This document shows positions 21,791 to 33,958 of a DNA stretch of 64,000 nucleotides, one piece after another (the stretch's first letter is position 1; every line of letters starts with the position of its first letter). Below the pieces are notes generated by a model that ran no database searches, was not told the origin of the DNA, and worked only from the letters and a program-made list of their open reading frames with translations. The translations under genes were made by a program, and so were the position numbers. The DNA is from Bactericera cockerelli (lineage: Eukaryota > Arthropoda > Insecta > Hemiptera > Triozidae): contig CM044956.1 in assembly GCA_024516035.1 (NCBI GenBank), forward strand, positions 8,419,997-8,483,996. Reading direction: 5' to 3'.

Positions 21791-24700
21791 GTGATGTTCT
21801 CAGATTGCCAATTTTACCTGTACCTAATCGTAAACATTTAGCAAAAAATGAAAGACATTTTAACTCAAGAAAAAGACCCCTGTGTATAAACGGGTTAACT
21901 AATTTTTACCTACTATTTCGATCAGTACGAACTTGTGGATTGTGTGATATACCTGCTTATCTCACATACGAAATTGTATTACTCTAGCTAATACTGTTCT
22001 TGAGATATTGAGCAAAACGTTCATCAAAAGTGTTTTTGTCAAAAAAGTGGCACTTGGGTTAATTTGGCAGAAAATACGCGATATTATAAATTCATGTATT
22101 TGCCAAGACACTTCTAAAACAGTTTAGTTTGTTCAAATCGGACAAACCGTTCAAGAGATAGGTTTGTGAAATTTTCGAAGATATTGAAAATATCAGGTCA
22201 AGTCAAAACTTACGAATAATTGTCGCCATTTTGTAACTCTTGAAGAGATTTTTTTGAATTTTGAACTGAAGCTTGCTGGTGGCAAAAGGAGCCTTCAAGA
22301 ATGGATTGTAACACAATTTTGCATACCTGGTCTTACTTGAAGGGGTAATATGTTATTTAGACTCTTTCACTAGGCAAATCTCGTTCATGGTACCTTTTTT
22401 GAGAAAATTTCCGAGAATATTTTTTATTTGTTTTAAAAAAATATACATTTTATGTTCTCATATATTTTTTCTATCTTGAAGTATAACAAGACAGCAATAA
22501 AATAAAGAAATTTTAACCCAAGAAAAGGCGCCTGTGTATAAACGGGTTAACCAATTTTTAACTATTATTTCGATCAGTACGTATTTTTTATTTGTGTTTT
22601 ATACCTGCTAATTTCATCGACAAAATTTATTATTCTAGTTAATAATGATCTTGAGATATTGAGCAAAACGTTCATCAAAAGTGTTTTTGTCAAAAAAGTG
22701 ACACTTGGGTTAATTTGGCAGAAAATACGCGATATTATAAATTCATGTATTTGCCAAGACACTTCTAAAACAGTTTAGTTTGTTCAAATCGGACAAACCG
22801 TTCAAGAGATAGGTTTGTGAAATTTTCGAAGATATCAAAAATATCAGGTCAAGTCAAAACTTACGAATAATTGTCGCCATTTTGTAACCTCTGAAGAGAT
22901 TTTTTTGAATTTTGAACTGAAGCTTGCTGGTGGCAAAAAGAGCCTTCAAGAATGGATTGTAACACAATTTTGCATACCTGGTCTTACTTGAAGGGGTAAT
23001 ATGTTATTTAGACTCTTTCACTAGGCAAATCTCGTTCATGGTACCTTTTTTGAGAAAATTTCCGAGAATATTTTTAATTTCTTTTGAAAAAATACACATT
23101 TTATGTTCTCATATATTTTTTCTATCTTGAAGTATAACAAGACAGCAATAAAATAAAGAAATTTTAACCCAAGAAAAGGCGCCTGTGTATAAACGGGTTA
23201 ACCAATTTTTAACTATTATTTCGATCAGTACGTATTTTTTATTTGTGTTTTATACCTGCTAATCTCATCGACAAAATTTATTCTTCTAGTTAATAATGTT
23301 CTTGAGATATTGAGCAAAACGTTCATCAAAAGTGTTTTTGTCAAAAAAGTGGCACTTGGGTTAATTTGGCAGAAAATACGCGATATTATAAATTCATGTA
23401 TTTGCCAAGACAGTTCTAAAACAGTTTAGTTTGTTCAAATCGGACAAACCGTTCAAGAGATAGGTTTGTGAAATTTTCGAAGATATCGAAAATATCAGGT
23501 CAAGTCAAAACTTACGAATAATTGTCGCCATTTTGTAACTCTTGAAGAGATTTTTTTGAATTTTGAACTGAAGCTTGCTGGTGGCAAAAGGAGCCTTCAA
23601 GAATGGATTGTAACACAATTTTGCATACCTGGTCTAACTTGAAGGGGTAATATGTTATTTAGACTCTTTCACTAGGCAAATCTCGTTCATGGTACCTTTT
23701 TTGAGAAAATTTCCGAGAATATTTTTAATTTCTATTGAAAAAATACACATTTTATGTTCTCATATATTTTTTCTATCTTGAAGTATAACAAGACAGCAAA
23801 AAAAGAAAGACTCAAGAAAAAGATCCCTGTGTATAAACGGGTTAACCAATTTTTAACTATTATTTCGATCAGTACGTATTTTTTATTTGTGTTTTATACC
23901 TGCTAATTTCATCGACAAAATTTATTATTCTAGTTAATAATGATCTTGAGATATTGAGCAAAACGTTCATCAAAAGTGTTTTTGTCAAAAAAGTGACACT
24001 TGGGTTAATTTGGCAGAAAATACGCGATATTATAAATTCATGTATTTGCCAAGACACTTTTAAAACAGTTTAGTTTGTTCAATTCGGACAAACCGTTCAA
24101 GAGATAGGTTTGTGAAATTTTCGAAGATATCGAAAATATCAGGTCAAGTCAAAACTTACGAATAATTGTCGCCATTTTGTAATCTTGAAGAGATTTTTTT
24201 GAATTTTGAACTGAAGCTTGCTGGTGGCAAAAGGAGCCTTCAAGAATGGATTGTAACACAATTTTGCATACCTGGTCTTACTTGAAGGGGTAATATGTAA
24301 TTTAGACCCTTTCACTAGGCAAATCTCGTTAATGGTACCTTTTTTGAGAAAATTTCCGAGAATATTTTTTATTTGTTTTGAAAAATACACATTTTATGTT
24401 CTCATATATTTTTTCTATCTTGAAGTATAACAAGACTGCAATAAAATAAGGAAATTTTAACCCAAGAAAAGACGCCTGTGTATAAACGGGTTAACCAATT
24501 TTTACCTATTATTTCGATCAGTACGTATTTTTTATTTGTGTTTTATAACTGCTAATCTCATAGACAAAATTTATTATTCTAGTTAATAATGTTCTTGGGA
24601 TATTGAGCAAAACGTTCATCAAAAGTGTTTTTGTCAAAAAAGTGACACTTGGGTTAATTTGGCAGAAAATACGCGATATTATAAATTCATGTATTTGCCA

Positions 24701-24947
24701 AGACACTTCTAAAACAGTTTAGTTTGTTCAAATCGGACACACCGTTCAAGAGATAGGTTTGTGAAAATTTCGAAGATATTGAAAATATCAGGTCAAGTGT
24801 AAAGTTACGAATAATTGTCGCCATTTTGTAAATCTTGAAGAGATTTTTTTGAATTTTGAACTGAAGCTTGCTGGTGGCAAAAGGAGCCTTCAAGAATGGA
24901 TTGTAACACAATTTTGCATACCTGGTCATACTTGAAGGGGCAATAAG
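21791..24947. repeat. 650-bp satellite, five monomers (unit 2)
   Basis: AACGGGTTAA occurs at 21,889, 22,541, 23,191, 23,835 and 24,485. There is one more monomer than in unit 1. Confidence 0.95.
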
Positions 24948-25873
24948 CATGCGCGGATATAGGGGGGGGCACGGGGGGCACGTGCCCCCCCCAGATTTTT
25001 TCGGTAAGCGGTGTTTCTTAAATTTCATTATACCTAATCCCGTAAAAAAAAAGATCTCAATGAGTTAGGGGGGCACGGGCCCCAAAATAATTCCTAATTC
25101 TAAGACTAATCCCGTAAAAAAAAGATCTCAATAAGTTAGAGGGGCACGGGCCCCAAAATAATTCCCAATTCTAAGACTAATCCCGTTAACAAAAAAAGAT
25201 CTCAATAAGTTAGGGGGGCACGGGACCCAAAATAATTCCCAATTCTAAGACCAATAAGAAATAACTAAATAATAAAATTTTCAAATCCACACAGATTGTC
25301 CGAGAAACCTGAAATTTTACCTATAGGTCCATTTGGATCAGGGTTCAGCTACACGGGGTAAGGACAAAAAAAGGATAGGTGACGCTAAAAAATCACATTT
25401 TTCGACCGAAATTACATTTTTTTTTTTAATTTATCGTGACGGTGCCACGGCGGCGGCGTATCAACTCAAAAAGAGAAAGTTTTAAGCAAGGGTTCAATTT
25501 TTCATTTGAGATATCAATCACGAAATTCTGATGAGCCGTTCTTGAGCTACGTTGAGTAAGGACATAAAATGGATGGGTAAACAAAAAGTATTTACGTTTT
25601 TTGACCTGAATGACATTTTTTCTCGAAATATGTCGTGACGAACTATCAACTCAAAGCGAGAATTTTTTTGCAAGGGTTGGAGTGTTCATTTGACATTCTG
25701 ATGAGCCATTCTTGAGCTCCAGTAAAGACAAGAAATTGATACAAAAAATATTGAAATTTGTGTGTGTATGTGTGTGTGTGTCTGTGTGTGTGATAGGCTT
25801 GCGAAGCGGCTTGCTAGTTAGGTATATTGTGCGATTGTGCCCCCCCAGTACAAGAGGGCTATATCCGTGCATG
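24948..25873. mobile_element. hAT-like non-autonomous element (copy 2), 8-bp TSD
   Basis: Same element and same GCAATAAG duplications (24,940-24,947 and 25,874-25,881) as copy 1. It is slightly shorter because of microsatellite and A-run differences, so the insertion predates the unit duplication. Confidence 0.8.
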
Positions 25874-26105
25874 GCAATAAGACAGTAATGTTGACCATTT
25901 CACAAGGCAAATCTCGTTAATGATACATTTTTTTAGAAAATTTCCCAGAATATAGTTTTGTTAATTTTCTGCGGATCACCGCAGTCAAGAAACGTCCAGC
26001 TTCGTGATAATCGTGATGCTGGCACTCTGGCCCAAACCAGGCTGGGTGAGGTTATTATGGCAAACAGGTTCTTTAGTTTCTTGCGAATGGTAGTTAAAAT
26101 CGGAC

Positions 26106-26315
26106 ATGAATGCTTTAATATACATTGAGCAGCAGCACTTTGGACATGTCCAAAGTGCTTTAATATACATTGAGCAGCAGCACTTTGGACATGTCCAAAA
26201 TGCTTTAATATACATTGAGCAGCAGCACTTTGGACATGTCCAAAGTGCTTTAATATACATTGAGCAGCAGCACTTTGGACATGTCCAAAGTGCTTTAATA
26301 TATATGCAGCAGCAT
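26106..26315. repeat. 45-bp palindromic minisatellite (copy 2)
   Basis: Five copies of the AGCACTTTGGACATGTCC-centred palindrome unit, one more than in unit 1. Confidence 0.9.
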
Positions 26316-26319
26316 TTTT

Positions 26320-27010
26320 TTGAATTGTTTTTCATAGCTATTATACAGTAAAGGTGAAAACACCAAAAAAACGCGAGTCCGAAGAAAGCGGTATTATTGT
26401 AGATATAACAGTAGCTTTTGTTTTTCAACCTCATTCTTTCTGCATTGGGCCGGAAATAGCCAGCATCACGAGGGTTTGAATTTGAATGGTCACCCACCCT
26501 AGTCCTAACACTCATAACCTCGCCGGACGTTGCTTGAACTAACTTCGGTAACGCAGAAAGAGAACAGGTGCTTTCAAATAAACCAATTACGCTGGATTAT
26601 TTCTTTTTATATACATGTATTTTTTTGTTTAAGTTCGCTTTCAACTGCATGGTCATAACACTACGGGGGTTTTACCCTCCATTCGCAGGAGACTTACAAA
26701 CCTGCTACTCAGATTAACGTCAACCAGCATGTTTTACGTTAAAGCTCATATCTTCGGCTGAGTTTAGTATTAGGAAATTTAATTTACATATTTGGATTTA
26801 GAACATTTGGGCGGATATAATAATAATAAACCGAAAAATTTATCATGATCCATAAAAGTTGACTTGAAAAAAAATCTATATTTGCACTACTGCATGTGCC
26901 CCAAACATCGCTCATTTTTTTTTTTTGTTTACCCAGAGTTATTTGTTTATAACAATTACTTCTATCGTATATTTGAAATAAATTGCCAAAAACTCATATA
27001 TGATATGAAG
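26320..27010. repeat. unit 2-specific block with reverse 5S-derived SINE
   Basis: Replaces 16,060-16,850 of unit 1. On the minus strand 26,440-26,555 carries a 5S-like head (ACCGAAGTTAGTTCAAGCAA) and 26,630-26,735 the matching tail. It ends at (AAT)n where both units rejoin. A frame across 26,864-27,184 has no domain. Confidence 0.6.
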
Positions 27011-27537
27011 CAAAATAATAATAATAATAGCCGAAGACGGGCATACATTTCCTGTTATATAAAACAAGTTCCGTTCAAATTGGACACCAAAAGGTGTCTG
27101 AAAGGCTGTCTGGGGTTAAGTAACACAGCCTTAACAAAAGAATCTCTAGAAATCTTTATAATGAAAGTTCAACCTGAGCCCTAAGACTGTTCAATATAAG
27201 GCTGGGTGAGGTTACATAAAAAAAACATGGGTTTGATGGCAGAGATAGCCTCAGGCCATAACCACGCCTTTGTCAATATATTTCTTGTCAATAAAGAAAT
27301 ATTATTATTATATCCTCAAACATTAAAGCAAATGTGCTGATGCGGTATCGAATTAAGGACCTACGACCTCGTGACTGACTATAAAAAAAGGTTCAAAGCC
27401 TTCACCTCGCTGGACGTTGGTTAGCTTGTAATTGTTTTGTTGTTGGTTTAACGTCGCTTTCAACTGGATGATCATATCACGACGGAGATTTTAACTACCA
27501 TTCGCAGGAAATTATAACAAACCTGCTAGCTTCAATA

Positions 27538-27983
27538 ACCTCACCCAGCCTGGGTTGGGCCAGCATCACGATTATCACGAAGCTGGACGTTACTTAACTT
27601 CGGTGATCCGCAGAAAATTAACAAAGCTACTACCCAAACAACCTCATCCAGCCTGGGTTGGGACGGAGTTCCAGCATCACGATTATCACGAGACTGGACG
27701 TTACTTAACTTCGGTGATACACATAAAATTAACAAAGCTACTATCCAAACAACCTCATCCAGCCTGGGTTGGGACCGAGTGCCAGTATCAAGATTATCAC
27801 AAAGCTGGACGTTACTTAACTTCGGTGATCCGCAGAAAATTAACAAAGATACTACCCTACAACCTCATCCAGCCTGGGTTGGGACGGAATTCCAGCATCA
27901 CGATTATCACGAAGCTGGACGTTACTTAACTTCGGTGATACACAGAATATTAACAAAGCTACTACCCAAACAACCTCATGCAA
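27538..27983 (-). repeat. tandem array of 5S-derived SINE fragments (copy 2)
   Basis: Same four-fold 110-bp array as 17,390-17,835. Confidence 0.8.
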
Positions 27984-28798
27984 AAATATTCTCTCGTTAT
28001 GTAGGCTATTCCCGGCCCGACTCAGGCGAGGTGAGGTTCATCTGAGTAACAGGTTGATATGTTTCCTGCGAATGGGGCCGTAAAACTCTTTCGTGTTACA
28101 ATACATAACCATGAAGTTGAAAGCGACGTTAACGGTTAAATCCGATTTAAAAATATTACTACGATTTATTAATACGATAGGTATTTGCCTAGTGGTACGC
28201 ATAAATATTATAGTAGGTAGTGCTTTATTTAGACTGTCGGCTTGAAACAAGAAGTCCCATTACGCTAACAGTTTATGCATAGTAATTCTCGATCAGGACT
28301 ATTGAGTCCCATTAATTTAGCAGTAAGCCCGAGACGTATTAAAATCTTCTAAAAATCATATTAATCGGAGGCTAACTTGTCATGTTATCTCGGCCAGGTT
28401 GTAGGCCATAGAAAGCAAAAATTAGAATAACAAAATATAATAATGTATCACTTTTAAAATAAATACTTGCGTCTATCAGATGAGATTGGTAAGAACGCAG
28501 TACATTGGACTTGTCGAAAGTGCTGGATCGTTATAAGATTTTCTACAAAATAATCTGCCTCGTACGTATCAAATAAACACGGGCAAATTAAGGAGTGAAC
28601 ACATCAAAGGAGAATATTTTGAGACACAATGAAAAACGCCTGTCGAAAGTGCTGCAATCTTATATGTAATACCTGAGGAAACTGCTGCTTTCTTACCTGT
28701 CACAGCATCACTTTCGACGCGTCGAAAGTGCTCCGCCTGAAGTCCAAAGTGCTGTTGTGACAGGTAAGAAAACGTCGAAAGTGCTGCTTTTAGAACAA

Positions 28799-28822
28799 TA
28801 TATATATATATATATATATATA
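28799..28822. repeat. (TA)n microsatellite at unit edge
   Basis: Pure TA run directly outside the right end of unit 2. The left end of unit 2 also lies in (AT)n. Confidence 0.95.
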
Positions 28823-29100
28823 ATTGATCTAATATTTATAAGGGTTCTATATGACATTTGACTAGATGGAGGGTATACGAAAGGAGAGATGACTAGATAG
28901 AATGGAAGGTTGACTGATTATGAAACGAGAGATTGGGTCAAATCCTGTAGACTGTAGGGAGACACATTCATGATAATCTCCCTGAGTGAAGTTTTGAATA
29001 GTTTTTATTATTTATTTTTTAGTAATTTTATACTGTAAATATTGTACATTACTTTGTCCTCCTAATAAAGATTTATATAATAATAATAATAATAATAGCT
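28823..29100 (+). repeat. possible LINE 3' end
   Basis: Non-coding sequence ending CTCCTAATAAAGATTTATAT followed by (AAT)n. An AATAAA signal just before a microsatellite tail is the usual shape of a non-LTR retrotransposon 3' terminus. No RT part is present. Confidence 0.45.
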
Positions 29101-29267
29101 TGACGAAAAATTGAACGTTTTTCTCATCTTTTAATCACTCTAGAACTTTAACACCATTCACTATTATGTCTAAAACACGTGTTTTAGACGTAAATTCGTG
29201 TTTTAGACGTAGTATCTTATTTTAGACGGGTTTTAATAAGTTTTAATTACTTTTTTTTTTTAAAGAT

Positions 29268-29557
29268 GCGTGTTTCACAGCCTTTTTTTTATTTCGTAGC
29301 CATAAAACAGTAGCTACTGTAGACGCTTGTGGTCTGTGTTGTAACCTGCCCATCCCGTAGTATGCCTCCACTCTAATGGGCGAGAAGTGACACAATACTT
29401 CCCATTTAGGTGGGGTCAACACGAGCGCACCGTAATGTATCCCTTACAAACAACTGTAACCAAATTTTTAATACAATTTTTTGTCGGCGCGGGGATTCGA
29501 ACCCGGGACCTTCCGCATAGCAAGCGAGTGCTTAACCACTGAGCTATTCGTGCGCTC
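29268..29557 (-). mobile_element. tRNA-derived SINE, family B, full length, reverse
   Basis: On the minus strand the head starts GAGCGCACGAATAGCTCAGT and has a B box GGGTTCGAATCCC. A tRNA-Gly-like core and a conserved 3' body follow (CTTCTCGCCCATTAGAGTGG, TACGGGATGGGCAGGTTAC), ending in AAAAAAAGGCTGTGAAACAC. Other copies are at 35,758-36,031, 47,917-48,025, 57,478-57,680 and 63,700-63,993. Tail fragments are at 37,978-38,110, 43,545-43,690, 48,750-48,860 and 57,795-57,905. Confidence 0.85.
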
Positions 29558-29834
29558 TTTCTTTCCATGATGATTTTCATGGTGGTGGAACGATTGATAT
29601 GAACGTCTAATACGGTAAGATGCTTTCTGACCTTTGCAAAATAATGATGATGTGGCAATATTCGTGAGAAATCGAGAAAGAGAAATGTCCATTTCTTGTG
29701 AATTTTTTTCTAGGTCAAGTCAAGAAAAGAAGTCTTCAGTGTTAAGGTTCAAATTAATAGAAATACGAGGAAAGTGGTACATTTATCCCAAATTTCTCAC
29801 CATAGAGGTACTATTAATTATTTCTTGAAGAATA

Positions 29835-30290
29835 GAAAAAAAAAAGGCAAACTTATCTAATAGAAAAAGTACAAAAAATACCTAACAGTAGAAAAGAACA
29901 AAATAAAAAGAGAGAGGTAACAGAAGAAGTACAAAAGAAAAACTTATACATAACAGATATATACAAAAGGAAAAGAGAGACAAAGCAGAAAAAGTACAAA
30001 AGAAAAAGATAGAAATAGCAAAAAAGTACAAAAGAAAAAGATAATAGAGATAACAGAAGAAGTACAAAAGAAAATAGACATAGCAGAAAAAGTACAAAAG
30101 AAAAAGAAAATAGAGATAACAGGATAAGTAGAAAAAAAAGAGATACATAGCAGAAAAAATACAAAAGAAAAAGATAGTAGAGATAACAGGATAAGTAGAA
30201 AAGAAAAAGAGAGAGGTAACAGAAGAAGTAGCTACTACAGAAAAAGATAGACGTAACAGAAAAAGAACAAAATAAGGTAATCACGTAACG
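29835..30290. repeat. A-rich minisatellite
   Basis: Irregular repeats of AACAGAAGAAGTACAAAAGA and AAAAGATAGAGATA. Minus-strand Phe/Leu/Tyr-rich frames arise from it and are not genes. Confidence 0.85.
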
Positions 30291-30999
30291 GCAGAAACTA
30301 ATCTTAACTGAGAGATTTTTTTAGAGGAAAAAGTGCAATAAAATATTCTGCCGAGCTAAATTAACATACAGGGTCAAAATAAATAGGAATAAATGTGATT
30401 TTTTTTCTTTCAGTTCTAAAACTTATTTTTAGGTACATTTTATATAGATATTCGAACGGTAATGGAACAAGCTATCTAATAGAATGAAAAGACTTAAAAG
30501 TATTTTTTGTTTCCCATGTTTTTTTAACTACTTCACGAGTTAGGCCCATTTTTACAATAAAACATAAAAAATTAGACATTAATATAAAACACTTATGACT
30601 AGAATTGAATCTAAACCATTGAGCAGGTGAACAGACCAAGGTATGCATCGGCATCATTCCCCATGGTCTGCATTCTCTGAATGGGTTTTTTTTTTATTTA
30701 AAAGTAGGTGTGTTTCTGGATATCACCCGGAAGCTCAGTCGAGCAAGTAGTTCGGGAGAGTTCACCATATATGTTACAGTATTTTAGATAATTTTTAAAT
30801 ATACTTATTTATTATAGATATGTATAAATATTTTTTAGAAGTTGAAAAACCTATGTCTCTACTAACCCAATAAGACATTAATTAACCAAAGGAATTGAAA
30901 TGCTTTCTGTACCTCTACTTTCAGGTACACATATTTTTTCTATCCAACATACCAATTATGCAGAAGATAAGTAGCTATATATATGATTATTCTTTCTTT
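30291..30999. other. AT-rich sequence, nothing recognised
   Basis: No gene or repeat recognised. Confidence 0.5.
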
Positions 31000-31690
31000 T
31001 CTAACTGTCACACACGGCAGTGTGACGGAGTGTGTGACCTACTCCAGAACTCTAGAAAGCTCGCTGACACCATTTCACATCCCACCCTGGATCTTTTTAA
31101 TCTAAGACGTGTTGAGCGTCCCCGCTGTGAGTTGTCTTCATCCGTACACTTCCTCACTTCATATCCAGTCCCTCATTTCATGTCCACTCCCCCATTCCCT
31201 GTCTACTCCTCCATTCTCTGCCCAAGTGAAGATTATACCCCCAGTTTTACTTCCCCGTCCTCCTCCGCTACCCCATTCCCTCTCCATTCTCCCACAACAT
31301 GTCCACTCCCCCATTCCTGTTCACTTCCCCATCATCTGGCCAAGTGAAGATTACACCCCCAGTCCACTGTCCCTGGACAACAGGAGATGATAGCCCTGGC
31401 TTTACTTCGTGTACCTTCTATTAGGAATTGGGGGAGAGAGGGATAAGAAGGATAAGAAAGAGTAGGAGGAGGAGAAGGATGACGAAAGAGCAAATGAAGA
31501 GAAAGTGGAATTTAAAGATATGGAAGAAAAGATGGAATGGAAAAAAAAGAACAGGAGAGGAAAGACGAGTATTAAAGTAGAGAAGGATAGTAAGTAAGAA
31601 GAAGAAGAAGAGGACGATAAAATGGAAAATGATCGAGGAAAAAAGAATAATACAATAGCACAGAGAAAAAGAAGAAAAATAACTGCTGTG
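31000..31690. repeat. low-complexity pyrimidine-rich then purine-rich block
   Basis: 31,130-31,390 is CCATTCCCTGTCCACTCCTC-like and is followed by GGAGAGAGGGATAAGAAGGA-like purine-rich DNA. Open frames here are compositional. Confidence 0.7.
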
Positions 31691-32255
31691 ACACATCAAG
31701 ACTTTCCTTATCGCTCAAAAATAAGTCAAATTCCACCACTGGTGACTCAACGGTAACATTTAACTGAAAATCAGTTTCAAATTCTTAATCAGTATCTCAA
31801 AATCATTGGATTTGATATGTCACAGCCGCCATCTAGTATCAATAGAAAAAATGCTAGTCCAAGGGGACCCCTCCAAAATAACGGTAAATTAGGGCCGGGT
31901 AAAATTCAAGATATGTAAAAAAAATAAAAATAAAAAAAATGATCAGAATAGACCCTTATTATTTTTTTATTACAAGAAAAACTTTTTTACTGGAATAAAA
32001 ACTTTTTTTATTCCAGTAAAAAATTCATATCTCTTATTGCTTAGCCAGAATCGCCGAACACCGCCAGTTTCAACTTGCTATACATTTGTGACTTTGTACC
32101 GAATTTCAAGGCTCTAGCTTACGCCATTCTTGAGATATTTTGTTTACAGACAGACACACGGACCAATGGCTGAAACTTTGAATTTAGGCTCTGGGGGACA
32201 CTAAAACTTGTTTTGGTACTGAAAACTGACTATCGAAATTTTAAGGAAAGTAAAA
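31690..32255 (-). mobile_element. 0.7-kb TIR element relative, reverse
   Basis: Runs from GACTTTCCTTATCGCTCAAA to TTTTAAGGAAAGT and is homologous in reverse to 10,289-10,983 (for example ACGGACCAATGGCTGAAAC). It is diverged and lacks the long tetranucleotide run. Confidence 0.65.
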
Positions 32256-32940
32256 AAGAGTAATAAAAAAGAATGGTGTATAATAGGACAAGAAGATATA
32301 GAGGAGAAAAAAGTTGAGTTAGTAAACTGGGTAAAGGAAATTGAAAAAGAAGAAAAAGTAATTGAAGAAGAGGCCCAAAAAAGGACCGAAAACAAAGACA
32401 AAAAACTTGAAAAAGGGGAGGGGGAATAATGAAAGAGACAAACAAGGGAAAAAAGAGGTTAAAAATAAGAAGAATAAATAATAATAAGAGAGGTTAGAAA
32501 AGAGGTTGAAAAATATAGGGAGACGAAGCAGTATTAAAGTGCTGAGCCATAGGAAAGGAAGCTAGAAATAGGAAAGGAAGTTAGCCATAGGAAAGGAAGC
32601 TAGACAAGGGAAGAAGGATATTATAGGAGAATTGAATGAAGAAAAGAAAAAAGAATAGAAGATGAGACAAAAAAGGGGGAAAAAAGGTTAAATGAACTGG
32701 TGTGACACCACACGACTTTCCTTATCGCTCAAAAATAAGTCCAAATCCGCCACTGGAGACTCAACGGTAACAGTTAGCTAAAAATCAATGTAAAACAATT
32801 ACATCTGAGATATTAAAAATGAGATGAAAATTCCAGAAGAAGAAGGTTCCAATGAGTGCTTCTCGCAAGCTGTGTCCATCCTTTGTGCTTTGGTGGTCAA
32901 GCAGGGAGAACTTGAGTCTGGTGAACCAGATAGCGCGGGA
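32256..32940. repeat. purine-rich block plus truncated TIR element end
   Basis: GAAAGGAAGCTAG-type repeats at 32,540-32,620, then a second CACGACTTTCCTTATCGCTC terminus at 32,705-32,790. Confidence 0.6.
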
Positions 32941-33362
32941 ATTCCTTGTACTCCCTCCTCCAACTCCTCCATTCACCACTACCCTCCTCACCCCTGTACT
33001 CCACTCTCTCCCAACTCTCCTTCACACTCCCTGCTCTACCTCCTTGTACTCCACTCTCTCCCAACTCCTCCATTCACCACTACCCTCTCTACCTCCTTGT
33101 TCTCCACTCTCTCCCAACTCCTCCATTCACCACTACCCTCCTCTACCTTCTTGTACTCCACTCTCTCCCAACTCCTCCATTCAACACTACCCTCCTCTAC
33201 CTCCTTGTACTCCACTCTCTCCCAACTCCTCCATTCACCACTACCCTCCTCTACCTCCTTGTACTCCACTCTCTCCCAACTCCTCCATTCACCACTACCC
33301 TCCTCTACCTCCTTGTACTCCACTCTCTCCCAACTCCTCCATTCTCTCCCAACTCCCTCCAT
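32941..33362. repeat. 54-bp minisatellite, clean copy
   Basis: The unit is CTCCATTCACCACTACCCTC, CTCTACCTCCTTGTACTCCA, CTCTCTCCCAACTC, about seven copies. Since 54 is a multiple of three, all frames stay open and give Pro/Ser/Leu repeats. No splice sites or domain support a protein. Confidence 0.95.
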
Positions 33363-33958
33363 TAACTGGTAAAGAAATTGAAAAAGAAAAAAAGTACTTG
33401 AAGAAGAGCCCAAAAAAGGACCGAAAACAAACGACAAAAAACTTGAAAAAGGGATGGGGAATAATGAAAGAGACAATTAGGGAAAAAGAGTTAAAAATAA
33501 GAAGAATAAATAATATAAGAAGTAGAAAGGAGGTGAAAAATATAGGGAGACGAAGCAGTATTAAAGTGCAGCCATAGAAAGAAGCAGATAAAAGAATAGC
33601 CTAGAAGGAGTAGACAAGGGAAGAAGGTATTAGGGAATGAATGAAGAAAAGAAAAAAGAATAGAAGAGACAAAAAAAGGAAAAGAGTTTAATAACTGGAT
33701 GACACCACACGATTTATCACTCAAAAATAATCCAAAATTCGCCACAGGTGACCAACGTAACAGTTAGCTAAAATCAATGTAAAACAATAACACAAGAATT
33801 GAAAATGATGAAAATTCAGAGGAAGAAGGTTCCAATGATGTTCTCGCAAGCTGCATCTTTGTGCTTGGTGGTCAAGCAGGAGAATTGATCTGGTGAACAG
33901 ATACGCGGAATTCCTTACTCCATGTACACACTATGCTCCAACTCCCCAATCAACACTA
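33363..33958. repeat. indel-ridden duplicate of 32,340-32,950
   Basis: Follows the same order of landmarks as 32,340-32,950 (AAAGGACCGAAAACAAACGA, GAGACGAAGCAGTATTAAAG, GGAAGAAGGTTCCAATGA) but drops single bases many times, mostly in doubled letters. Confidence 0.8.

Larger units (their letters stand above)
18771..28799. repeat. large TIR-bounded unit, copy 2 (no LINE)
   Basis: Begins in (AT)n with TAAAAGCAGCACTTTCGAC and ends GTCGAAAGTGCTGCTTTTA just before another (AT)n run (28,799-28,822). It differs from copy 1 by lacking the LINE and the 0.7-kb TIR element, lacking about 0.7 kb at the position of 11,195-11,905, having a fifth 650-bp monomer, and having a different block at about 26,320-27,010. 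Elsewhere only scattered substitutions are visible, so the copies are recent. Confidence 0.8.

Noticed and set aside
3701..28799. False haplotype duplication by the assembler
   Set aside because: Not excluded, but homology stops at the inverted ends and not in ordinary flanks, and the spacer is unique, so I favour a real duplication or two insertions.
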